Assembly: GCA_020431405.1 (NCBI GenBank)
Contig: JAGQIK010000002.1
Span: forward strand, 1 to 55,972
Origin: Myxococcales bacterium
GTDB lineage: Bacteria; Myxococcota_A; Polyangia; GCA-2747355
Reading direction: 5' to 3'
DNA length: 55,972 nt
Part shown: piece after piece, positions 1 to 8,055 of the stretch
Layout: each line of letters opens with the position of its first letter
Position numbering within the stretch: position 1 is the stretch's first letter
Notes under the pieces: generated by a model
Database searches by the model: none
What the model saw: the letters and a program-made list of their open reading frames with translations, nothing else
Told to the model about the DNA's origin: nothing
Made by a program: the position numbers and the translations under genes

Positions 1-397
1 GCGCCCGCGCCGACAGCGCCGCGCCCTCGATCAGCGAAAGCTCGCGCGCCCCCGCCGCCAGCGCCCGCGCGCGCAGCGCCTCGAGCGCCTCGCGCTCGTC
101 CTCCTCGACGGCGACGATCAGCTTGCCGCAGCGCCGGTGCGGCAACGACAGCCGCGCGCAGGTCTCGTAGCACAGCTCGAGCCCGCGCAGACAAAGCTCG
201 GCCTTGAGCGATCCCGCGGGGTAGTAGATCCCGGCGTGCAGCACCTCGCTGTTGCGGCTCGTCGTCTCGCGCCCAGCCCCCGCGTGGCGCTCGAGCAGCA
301 GCACCTCGCGCCCCGCTCGCGCCAGCTCGCGCGCGCAGGCCATGCCCACCACGCCTCCGCCGATGACGACGATCTCGACCTCCAGCATCATCGCCAT
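1..397 (-). CDS. FAD-dependent oxidoreductase, L-2-hydroxyglutarate dehydrogenase/oxidase-like (partial)
   Basis: Only the N-terminal ~132 residues are in the window; the gene runs off the left edge. The protein opens with a dinucleotide-binding fold (IVVIGGGVVGMACARELA) followed by an acidic strand end (LLLERH), typical of FAD-binding DAO-superfamily enzymes. The stretch SRNSEVLHAGIYYPAGSLKA is the signature I associate with the L-2-hydroxyglutarate oxidase (LhgO/L2HGDH) subgroup, which oxidises L-2-hydroxyglutarate to 2-oxoglutarate. The start ATG (395-397) overlaps the TGA of the upstream NDH-2 gene by one base (TGATG), so the two are probably translationally coupled. Internal ATGs at 391 and 388 are possible alternatives. 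Coupling to a quinone-reducing dehydrogenase fits an enzyme feeding electrons to the respiratory chain, but that link is inference. Confidence 0.8.
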   Translation of the reverse strand, partial: MAMMLEVEIVVIGGGVVGMACARELARAGREVLLLERHAGAGRETTSRNSEVLHAGIYYPAGSLKAELCLRGLELCYETCARLSLPHRRCGKLIVAVEEDEREALEALRARALAAGARELSLIEGAALSARA

Positions 398-1770
398 CAG
401 CTGCGCCTGACGCGTGCGCGCTCGGCGGCCTCGCGGCTCGGCCGGCTCCAGTCGGCGTCGAGCCGCGGCTCGCTGTTGTGCTCGACCACCTGCTGCTCGG
501 TGCCGCGCGGCAGCGCTTCGAGCCGATGTCCGGTGATAAGCCGCGCGCCACGCTGAAACGAGTAGTACTGCCAGGTCCAGTTGAACAGCACGCTGGCGCG
601 ATTGCGAAAGCCGATCAGAAACAGCACGTGGATGAAGAGCCACATCATCCAGGCGAAAAGCCCCGTGACCGCGAGCCGCTTGGTCTGCACCACCGCCGAG
701 CGGCGCCCGATGGTCGCCATCTGGCCTTTGTCGCGGTAGCGAAAGCCGTCCTTCTGCTGGCCGTCGAGGCGCGCGCCGATCAGCGCGCCGACGTAGGCGC
801 CCTGCTGCAGCGCCACCTGCGCCACGCCGGCGAGCGCCGCACCCTCGGTCTGCGGGTCGTGGGTAAAGCACGCCAGATCGCCGATGACGAACACGTCCGG
901 GTGGCCCGGCACGCTGCAGTCCTCGCCGACGATCACGCGCCCGCCGCGGTCGAGCGGCACGCCGAGCTTGCGCCCCAGCGGCGAGCCTGCCACGCCGGCC
1001 GCCCACAGCACCGTCGTCGTCGCCACGCGCTGCTCGCCGAGATAGATCTCGCCGTCGCCCACCCGCGTGACGAAGGTGCTCGTGCGCACCTCGACGCCGA
1101 GCCGCTCCAACCCGCGCGTCGCCGCCTCGCTCAGTGCGGGCGAAAAGCTCGAGAGGATGCGCTCGCCGCCCTCGAGCAGCAGCACCTTGGCGGCGGCCGG
1201 ATCGATGCGGCGAAAGTCCTTCAGCAACGCGTGGCGTGACAGCTCCGCGATAGCGCCGGCGAGCTCGACGCCCGTCGGCCCACCGCCGACCACCACGAAG
1301 GTCAGCAGCTGTCTCCGCAGCGCCGCGTCGCTCTCGCGCTCGGCGGCCTCGAAGGCGAGCAAGATCTTGCGCCGGATCTCGAGCGCGTCGTCGACGTCCT
1401 TGAGGCCGGGCGCGTTGCGCGCCCACTCGTCGTGACCGAAGTAGTTGGTGCGCGCGCCGGCGGCGAGCACCAACATGTCGAAGTCGAGCGGCCCCTGCCG
1501 CGTCTCGAGCCGCTTGCCGTCGAGGTCGATGTCGGTGACCTCGGCGAGCAGCACCTCGACGTTGCGCTGCTTGGCCAGCACGGCGCGGATCGGCGAGGCG
1601 ATGTCGGCCGGCGATAGCCCGCTGGTGGCCACCTGGTAGAGCAACGGCTGAAAGAGGTGATGGTTGGTGCGGTCGACCAACGTCACGTCCACGGGCGCGT
1701 CAGCCAGCGCCTTGGCTGTTTGCAGCCCGCCGAAGCCACCGCCGACGATCACCACGCGCGGTCTCGCCAT
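397..1770 (-). CDS. ndh: Type II NADH dehydrogenase (NDH-2)
   Basis: 457 aa, the normal NDH-2 length. These single-subunit FAD enzymes oxidise NADH and reduce quinone at the cytoplasmic membrane without pumping protons. The N-terminal FAD fold is VVIVGGGFGGLQTAKALA, followed by the NDH-2 signature HHLFQPLLYQVATSGLSP. The NADH-binding fold is FVVVGGGPTGVELAGAIAEL near residue 170, and the second FAD motif is HPDVFVIGDLA near residue 300. The hydrophobic C-terminal stretch (WMMWLFIHVLFLIGF) is the expected membrane anchor. ATG 1770 is chosen because it starts right before the FAD fold; an in-frame GTG at 1788 would add six residues. It is the first gene of a two-gene unit with the L2HGDH-like oxidase. 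Confidence 0.92.
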   Translation of the reverse strand: MARPRVVIVGGGFGGLQTAKALADAPVDVTLVDRTNHHLFQPLLYQVATSGLSPADIASPIRAVLAKQRNVEVLLAEVTDIDLDGKRLETRQGPLDFDMLVLAAGARTNYFGHDEWARNAPGLKDVDDALEIRRKILLAFEAAERESDAALRRQLLTFVVVGGGPTGVELAGAIAELSRHALLKDFRRIDPAAAKVLLLEGGERILSSFSPALSEAATRGLERLGVEVRTSTFVTRVGDGEIYLGEQRVATTTVLWAAGVAGSPLGRKLGVPLDRGGRVIVGEDCSVPGHPDVFVIGDLACFTHDPQTEGAALAGVAQVALQQGAYVGALIGARLDGQQKDGFRYRDKGQMATIGRRSAVVQTKRLAVTGLFAWMMWLFIHVLFLIGFRNRASVLFNWTWQYYSFQRGARLITGHRLEALPRGTEQQVVEHNSEPRLDADWSRPSREAAERARVRRS

Positions 1771-1896
1771 CGCCACTGACGCTACCACGGACCGCTGGTG
1801 ATCTCGCGGTCCGCGGTGATTTCAACGCCGCAGCACGCGCGCCCGAAAACCCGTTGCACCGCTACGCCGCTTTCGTTATCTCGGAAGGCGCACCTC

Positions 1897-4011
1897 ATGC
1901 CCCCGCGCTCGTCACCCGCAAGTAAATCGCAGCCTCGCTCGCGCCGCGCCGCCGTCGGCGGCCGCTGGCTCGCGCACCTCAACGACGAGCAGCGCGAGGC
2001 CGTCGCCACCATCGAAGGTCCGCTGCTCGTGCTCGCCGGTGCCGGCAGCGGCAAGACGCGCGTCATCACCCATCGCGTGGCGCACATGCTCGACCAGGGC
2101 ATCGCCGCCGCCAGCATCCTCGCCGTCACCTTCACCAACAAAGCCGCCGCCGAGATGCGCGAGCGCCTCGCCGCGATGGTCGGCGCCGGCGCCGCGCGCG
2201 CCGTCACGCTCTCGACCTTCCATTCGCTGGGGCTGCATTTCCTCAAGGAGGAGGCCAAGCGTAAAAAGCGCGGCGGTCGCTTCGTCATCTTCGACACCGG
2301 CGATCAGATCGCTTGTCTGCGCGAGCTCTGCTCGCGGCTCGACTTCGGCCGCCGCTTCGACTTCGGCGCCATCCTCTCGCGCATCTCGACCTTCAAGAAC
2401 GACTTCATCGCCCCCGAAAACGTGCCCGAGAGCGACGACGAGTACGACGAGGCGGCCAGGCTGCTCTACCCGCGCTACCTCGAGCAGATGCAGGCCTACG
2501 CCGCCGTCGACTTCGACGATCTGATCATCAAGCCAGCGCAGATGATGATGGCCTCCAAGGCCTGCCGCGCGCGCTGGCGCGAGCACTACCGCTACATCCT
2601 CGTCGACGAGTATCAGGACACCAACGGCGCGCAGCTGGCGATGCTCAAGCAGCTCGCCTCCGACACGCCGTCGAACCTCTGCGTCGTCGGCGACGACGAC
2701 CAGGCGATCTACGGCTGGCGCGGCGCCGAGGTGCGCCACATCCTCGGCTTCGAAGAGGCCTTCCCCGGCGCCAAGGTGATCTACCTCGAGAAGAACTACC
2801 GCTCGGTCCCCGCGGTGCTCGATCTCGCCAATCACGTCATCGGCCACAACAACGCGCGTCACGAAAAGAAGCTCGTCGCCACGCGCTCGCCCGGCCCGCA
2901 GCAGTGCGTGCGCATGCTCGTCGCGCCCGACGGCGACGCCGAGGCGACCTGGGTCGCGCAGACCATCGCGCGCGCCGTGCGCAAGGGGCGCTATCAGCCC
3001 GGCGACATCGCCGTGCTCTATCGCTCCAACATCCTCTCGCGCGGCGTCGAGATGGCGCTGCGCGAAGAGGGCGTCAACTACCGCGTGCTCGGCGGCGCGA
3101 TGTTCTTCGACCGCAAGGAGGTCAAAGACGTCGCCGCCTACCTCAAGCTGATCAACAACACCGCCGACGAGCTGAGCCTGCGCCGCGTCATCAACATGCC
3201 CTCGCGCGGCATCGGCCCGCGCACGCTGCAGAAGCTCGCCGACTGGGCCGAGGCGCAAGACAAGACGCTGTACACCGCGCTTCGCCACGCGCCCGAGATC
3301 CTCGGCGACAGCGACCGCGCGCTCGAGCCCATCGCCGGCTTCGTCGAGCTCGTGCGCGAAAGCGGCGCGCGCATGCGCAAGGGCCGCGCCTTCGCCGAGG
3401 CCGCCACCGCGCTCGTCGACACCCTCGGCCTGCGCGCGGAGCTCGAGCGCACCTCGAGCTCGCCGAGCCAGCTCGATCGCCGCTGGGGCAACGTGCGCGC
3501 CTTCATCAAAGGCCTCGAGACCTACTGCCAGCGCGCCGAGCGCCCGACCCTCGGCGAGTACCTCACGCGCATGGCGCTCGCCGGCGCCGACGAAGACGTC
3601 AGCCAGAGCGCCGGCGATCTCGTCACGCTCTCGACGCTGCACGGCAGCAAGGGCCTCGAGTTTCCGCTCGTGATCCTGATCGGCCTCGAGGAAGGCATCT
3701 TGCCGCACGACCGCACGCTCAACCCGCAGGCCACCGACCACGTCAGCACCGAGATCGACGAGGAGCGGCGCTTGCTCTACGTCGGCATCACGCGCGCCAA
3801 AGACGAGCTCGTGCTGACGCGCTCGGCCGAGCGCCTGATGCGCGGCAGGATGCAGCCGCGCCCGCCGAGCCGCTTCCTCGAGGGCATCCCCGAGACGCTG
3901 CTCAGCGAGGACGATCTCTCGGCGCCGCCGTCGATGTCAGACGTCAAGCAGATGATGGCCGAGCTGCGCGCGCGCTTCGCCGGCGCCGAAGCGCAGAGCG
4001 CAGACCACTAG
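1897..4011 (+). CDS. Superfamily I DNA helicase, Rep/UvrD family
   Basis: 704 aa ATP-dependent 3'-5' DNA helicase. All SF1A motifs are visible in order: motif I GAGSGKT, Ia TNKAAAEMRERL, II LVDEYQDTN, III VVGDDDQAIYGWRGA, IV EKNYRS, V TLHGSKGLEFP, VI EERRLLYVGITRAKDEL. The C-terminus (PPSRFLEGIPE) and overall length resemble E. coli Rep more than UvrD/PcrA, so a replication-restart role is likely. ATG 1897 is chosen because GGAAGG (1883-1888) sits eight bases upstream; the frame stays open back to 1798, but that extension has no helicase homology. The TAG stop (4009-4011) shares the palindrome CTAG with the stop of the convergent serpin gene. Confidence 0.93.
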   Translation: MPPRSSPASKSQPRSRRAAVGGRWLAHLNDEQREAVATIEGPLLVLAGAGSGKTRVITHRVAHMLDQGIAAASILAVTFTNKAAAEMRERLAAMVGAGAARAVTLSTFHSLGLHFLKEEAKRKKRGGRFVIFDTGDQIACLRELCSRLDFGRRFDFGAILSRISTFKNDFIAPENVPESDDEYDEAARLLYPRYLEQMQAYAAVDFDDLIIKPAQMMMASKACRARWREHYRYILVDEYQDTNGAQLAMLKQLASDTPSNLCVVGDDDQAIYGWRGAEVRHILGFEEAFPGAKVIYLEKNYRSVPAVLDLANHVIGHNNARHEKKLVATRSPGPQQCVRMLVAPDGDAEATWVAQTIARAVRKGRYQPGDIAVLYRSNILSRGVEMALREEGVNYRVLGGAMFFDRKEVKDVAAYLKLINNTADELSLRRVINMPSRGIGPRTLQKLADWAEAQDKTLYTALRHAPEILGDSDRALEPIAGFVELVRESGARMRKGRAFAEAATALVDTLGLRAELERTSSSPSQLDRRWGNVRAFIKGLETYCQRAERPTLGEYLTRMALAGADEDVSQSAGDLVTLSTLHGSKGLEFPLVILIGLEEGILPHDRTLNPQATDHVSTEIDEERRLLYVGITRAKDELVLTRSAERLMRGRMQPRPPSRFLEGIPETLLSEDDLSAPPSMSDVKQMMAELRARFAGAEAQSADH

Positions 4012-5300
4012 GAGCGCGGGCCGTACTTGCTGGGGTCGGTGATCTGACCGGCGAAGAGGATCGCGCCCGTCGCGTCGTGGCGGATGAACAGCAGGAACGG
4101 CCGGTCGACGGTCAGCGAGACCGTCTCCTCGGGCGGGGCGGACGAGGCGTCCACCGTGATGCCCGTCGCGGCCGCGGCTTCGCTGCCCGTCTCGTCGACC
4201 TTGAGGAAGGTCTTGTGCACGATCTGCGCGACAGCGACGTTGCGGCTGGTGAGGCCGGAGAAGTCGGCGCCAGCGGTGAACGGCGCGAGCAGGCCCATCG
4301 CCTGCAAGGTCTCGTGCAGCGGGTAGCTGCTACGCACCTCGAGGCTCGGCAGCGAAAGGCGCGCGCGCTCGTCCTTGAGGCCGTCGACGATACCGGCGAG
4401 CACGTTCTCGTCGAGACGCTGGCGCAGCGCGGAGAGCTTGCCGGTCTCGGGCACCAGCACCAGCATCGAGAAGCGGCCGCCCTGATAGGGCAACGTGATC
4501 GCCTCGTAGTCGGCGCCCTTGCCGTAGCGCGTGTTGAACGTGCCGGTCATCATCTGAACCGTGGTGCTGCCCTTGGGCGTGGAAAACGGCGCCGGCTGCG
4601 TGCCGTAGCGGCTGAACTGCGTCGCCCACTTCGCCTTGAAGTAGACCGCGTTGGTCAACACGGCGAGCGTGCTCTGGTTGATGGCGCCCTTTTCGAACAG
4701 CTGCGGAATGCGCTCGTGCGTCTGTTGGCTGATCCAGGCGTTGATCGTCTCGCGGCTCTTTTCGGGCTGCTTGTTGAAGTCGAGCAGGTGCACGCCGGCG
4801 TCGTAGCTGGTGGCGAGCCGGTCGAGGTAGGACGTCTCGAGCGGCAGGTCGAGCTGCGCCCACAGCGCGTTGGCGCTCGACAGCTCGATGTCGGAGTCGG
4901 CCGCGTCCTTGGCGATCGCCAGGTCGAGCCGATTGAACGACGCGTGCAGCGCGTCGTCGTCGAGCACGAAGCGCAGCGTCTTGTTGATCTCGTTGCGCGT
5001 CTCGCTGCGCGCGCCGGCCTGCAGCATCGCGAGCGCCGAGCTGATGCTGTGCGGCCCGACGAAGCCGCCCTCGTCCGCGCTGGTGACGCGCTTGAGGATC
5101 TCGAGCGCCAGGCCGTTGCTGGCGCTGACCTGCTTGGCGAAGTCGCCGTCGCTGACGCTCGGCTGCGTCTGGCGCGGCTGCTGAGAGCGCGCGATCTTGT
5201 GCTCGGCCGCGTCCTGCTGCTGGCTGTTGCACGCGACGACGGCCGCGAAGCTCGTGGCGACGAGCGCGGCGGCGAGCGCCACTGGGTAGCGATGGCTCAT
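4008..5300 (-). CDS. Serpin-family protease inhibitor, predicted lipoprotein
   Basis: 430 aa serpin, secreted and lipid-anchored: signal peptide MSHRYPVALAAALV with a lipobox ending VVAC. Serpins are single-use suicide inhibitors of serine or cysteine proteases. Conserved core elements include NAVYFKAKWATQF and the C-terminal VDRPFLLFIRHDATGAILFAG. The reactive-loop hinge DETGSEAAAATG matches the small-residue consensus of inhibitory serpins (Gly at P15, Ser at P14, Ala at P12-P9). By spacing, the scissile bond falls around DASSAPP, which would suggest an elastase- or subtilisin-like target; the loop looks a few residues longer than in alpha-1-antitrypsin, so P1 is uncertain. The start is the ATG just before the signal peptide; the longer frame to 5420 lacks export features. 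The hybrid kinase lies 79 bp upstream on the same strand. Confidence 0.92.
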   Translation of the reverse strand: MSHRYPVALAAALVATSFAAVVACNSQQQDAAEHKIARSQQPRQTQPSVSDGDFAKQVSASNGLALEILKRVTSADEGGFVGPHSISSALAMLQAGARSETRNEINKTLRFVLDDDALHASFNRLDLAIAKDAADSDIELSSANALWAQLDLPLETSYLDRLATSYDAGVHLLDFNKQPEKSRETINAWISQQTHERIPQLFEKGAINQSTLAVLTNAVYFKAKWATQFSRYGTQPAPFSTPKGSTTVQMMTGTFNTRYGKGADYEAITLPYQGGRFSMLVLVPETGKLSALRQRLDENVLAGIVDGLKDERARLSLPSLEVRSSYPLHETLQAMGLLAPFTAGADFSGLTSRNVAVAQIVHKTFLKVDETGSEAAAATGITVDASSAPPEETVSLTVDRPFLLFIRHDATGAILFAGQITDPSKYGPRS

Positions 5301-5379
5301 AGTGTGACTCCTTGGCAAGCGTTCCCCGGTGCTCGTGTACAGAGCAACGGTCGCGCCAGGAGCCAAGTCCTCGAAGAGA

Positions 5380-7902
5380 CTAGTTCTGTGCCAGATCCGG
5401 TGCGGCAGCTGTGACGGCATGTGCCAAGTCCACCGCCGACGTGTGGCACATGTCGGTGCTGAGCAGCTGGCGCAGCATCTGCTCGATCTGCGCGCGCCGG
5501 AAGGGCTTGGACATCAGCGCCACGCCGCGTGGCAGCTTGTCGGCCGAGCAGGCGTCGTCGCCGGTGTGTCCCGAGACGAGCAGCACCTTGGGCGCGCGCT
5601 CGAGCCCCTGCAACGCGTTGGCGAGCTGCGGCCCACCCATCTGCGGCATCACCACGTCGCTGACGACCACCGCGAAATCGGCGCCCTCGCGACACAGCGC
5701 GAGCGCCTCGACGCCGTTTTCCGCGGTGATGACCTCGTAGCCGAGCCGCGTGAGCATGCGCGCGGTGGCTTTGCGCACCAGCGGCTCGTCCTCGACGAGC
5801 AGCAGCTTGTGGCGCGTGGCGCGATCGTTGTCGTTGGCCGGCGGTGTGACGGCGGGCGCCTCGAGGGTCGACTTACCGCGCGCCAGCGGCTCGCCGGTAT
5901 CGAGCGTTGGCAGCTTGGCGATCGGCGCCGAGGGCGTCGCCACGCGCGCCCCCGACATGGCGCTCGCGCGCGCTGCGACGCTCGGTGCCAGCGGCAGGTA
6001 GACGCTGATCGTCGTGCCGTGCCCGAGCCGGCTGTCGATGCCGAGGTGGCCGCCGTGCTGGCGTACGATGCCGTAGACGGTGGCGAGCCCGAGGCCGGTG
6101 CCGTGGCTTGGACCCTTGGTCGTAAAGAACGGCTCGCACGCACGCGCGCGCGCCGCCTCGCTCATGCCGCAGCCGTCGTCGTGCACGCGCAGGCGCACGT
6201 ACTTGCCCGCCTCGCCGGCCGCCGGCTCGACCAGCGTGTCGAAGCTCGTCTCGTCGAGCTCGGCGTGCTCGAGCGCGATCTCGATGCTGCCGCTGGTCGC
6301 GATCGCGTCGCGGGCGTTGAGCACTAGGTTGACCACCACCTGCTCGAACTGGCTGGCGTCGACCACGGCGAAAGCCGCGTCGCTGCACGCCGTGACCTCG
6401 AGCTGGATGTCGGCGCGCACCAGCCGGCGCAGGATGCGCTGCATCTCGCCGAGCAGATGGCGCAGATCGCGGCGCTTGGACTGCAGCGGCTGGCGACGCG
6501 AGAAGGCGAGCAGCTTGCGCGTCAGGCGTTTGGCGCTGCGCGCCGCCTCGAAGATGTCGCGCGCGTCGGCGCGTGACGGCGAGCGCGTGTCGAGCGAATC
6601 GAGCAGCGACTCGCTCGCCGACTGCATCACGAGCAGCAGGTTGTTGAAGTCGTGCGCGATGCCGCCGGCGAGCTTGCCCACCGCGTCCATCTTCTGCGAC
6701 TGCAGAAGCTGTTGCTGCAGCTGCACCTCGCGCGTGACGTCGCGCGCGACGGCGACGAAGTGTGCGATCTCGCCGTGCGCGTCGCGCACCGGAGAGATCA
6801 CCGCCTGCTGCTCGTAGCGCGAGCCGTCTTTGCGGCGGTTGATCATCCGGCCGTGCCAGGTCTCCCCGGCGCAGATCGCGCCCCACAGGGCGGCATAGAA
6901 CTCGGCGTCCTGCTCGCCGCTTTGCAACACGCGCGGCGTCTGGCCGCGCACCTGCTCGCGCGCGTAGCCGGTGATGCGCTCGAAGGCCGAGTTGGTGTAC
7001 TCGATGTGGCCTTCGGGGTCGGTGATCATCACCGCCTCGTCGCTCTGCTCGATGGCGATCGCGAGCAGCCGTCGTTCGGCGGCCGCGTGCTGGCGCTCGC
7101 TGATGTCGCGCGCCATCAACAGCACGTGTGACTCGTCGTCAGCGCCGGCGAGCCGCTGCAGCGTCAGCTCCACGGGCAGCTCGCCGGCAGGCTGCGCTAG
7201 GCTGGTCTCGATGCTCACCAGCTCGCCATCGAGCGCGCGGCGACAGGCACGCCGCAGCAGGCTGGCTGACAGCCGCGGCAAGATCGCGGACAACGGCGTG
7301 CGCATCAGCACGTCGCGCGCGCGCCCGGCATAGCGCGTGGCGCTGCCGTTGACGTCGACAAAGCCGACAAAGCGGCCGACATCGTCGACCTCGGCGATCA
7401 ACATCGCGTCGGCGCTGGCCTCGAAGATGCTCGCCAGCCGCGCCTCGCGTCGCGCGAAGCTCGCCTCGCGCTCGAGCTGACCGAGCACGCGCCCGACCAC
7501 GTGCGGCAGCACCTCGAGGAACGTGCGGTCCTTGACGATGAAGTCGCGCGCGCCGAGCTTCATCATCTCGACGGCGAGCCGGCTCTCGCCGTCGCCGGTG
7601 ATGACGATGAAAGGCGGCGTCGTTTCGAGGGCCTCGAGCACCGCGGGCGCGTCGCGGTCGTCGAGGTGGTAGTCGATGAGCAAAAGCGCGTGTGGGTTGT
7701 CGCGCGCGGCGCGCACGCCGTCGCGTGCCGTGCTGGCGATGACCGAGGTGAAGCCGAACCTGTGCAGCACCGCGCGCGCCATCTGTGCGAAGAGCCGGTC
7801 GTCATCGATGACGATGACCTGCGACCGCTCCGCGGGCGCCGAATTCGCCGCGGACGACCGCTCCGCCAGCGAGTTGCCGTCTCGGATCTTCACGTCCTTC
7901 AC
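5380..7902 (-). CDS. Hybrid sensor histidine kinase, REC-PAS-PAS-HisKA-HATPase-REC
   Basis: 840 aa, no membrane segment, so a cytoplasmic phosphorelay kinase. Order: receiver 1 (about 28-140; acidic pocket VIDDD, phospho-acceptor Asp77 in LLIDYHLDD, Lys in FIVKD); PAS 1 (about 150-270); PAS 2 (about 278-395; ITDPEGHIEYTNSAFERITG); dimerisation/phosphoacceptor helix GGIAHDFNNLL; ATPase domain with N box NLVLNARDAI, G1 DDGCGMS, F box CEPFFTTK and G2 GTGLGLATVYGIV; then receiver 2 (about 705-820; LLLVEDEP and SDVVMPQMGG). The N-terminal receiver suggests it is gated by another kinase. The start is a GTG at 7902 with no obvious Shine-Dalgarno sequence. The serpin is the next gene downstream on the same strand (79 bp), so co-expression is possible. 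No dedicated output regulator is adjacent. Confidence 0.93.
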   Translation of the reverse strand: MKDVKIRDGNSLAERSSAANSAPAERSQVIVIDDDRLFAQMARAVLHRFGFTSVIASTARDGVRAARDNPHALLLIDYHLDDRDAPAVLEALETTPPFIVITGDGESRLAVEMMKLGARDFIVKDRTFLEVLPHVVGRVLGQLEREASFARREARLASIFEASADAMLIAEVDDVGRFVGFVDVNGSATRYAGRARDVLMRTPLSAILPRLSASLLRRACRRALDGELVSIETSLAQPAGELPVELTLQRLAGADDESHVLLMARDISERQHAAAERRLLAIAIEQSDEAVMITDPEGHIEYTNSAFERITGYAREQVRGQTPRVLQSGEQDAEFYAALWGAICAGETWHGRMINRRKDGSRYEQQAVISPVRDAHGEIAHFVAVARDVTREVQLQQQLLQSQKMDAVGKLAGGIAHDFNNLLLVMQSASESLLDSLDTRSPSRADARDIFEAARSAKRLTRKLLAFSRRQPLQSKRRDLRHLLGEMQRILRRLVRADIQLEVTACSDAAFAVVDASQFEQVVVNLVLNARDAIATSGSIEIALEHAELDETSFDTLVEPAAGEAGKYVRLRVHDDGCGMSEAARARACEPFFTTKGPSHGTGLGLATVYGIVRQHGGHLGIDSRLGHGTTISVYLPLAPSVAARASAMSGARVATPSAPIAKLPTLDTGEPLARGKSTLEAPAVTPPANDNDRATRHKLLLVEDEPLVRKATARMLTRLGYEVITAENGVEALALCREGADFAVVVSDVVMPQMGGPQLANALQGLERAPKVLLVSGHTGDDACSADKLPRGVALMSKPFRRAQIEQMLRQLLSTDMCHTSAVDLAHAVTAAAPDLAQN

Positions 7903-8055
7903 ATCGGCGCGATCACGCGCCGCTTGAGCCGAGACCGCACCGGTTGCTCGCCGGTAGGCGGCGCGCCGCGTCAGAGGCGCTCAGGACTTGCGCAATGCGC
8001 CTCTTAATGCGTAAGTTCACGCCGCTTTTTCTGCCCGGCCGTACTTGGGGGACTC

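Noticed and set aside
1912-3741. 609-aa minus-strand open frame opposite the helicase gene
   Set aside because: Shadow frame of a high-GC gene; it lacks any domain, while the plus strand carries all helicase motifs.
2313-5414. 1033-aa plus-strand open frame through the helicase and serpin genes
   Set aside because: It is Arg/Ala-rich low-complexity sequence overlapping two clear genes in other frames.
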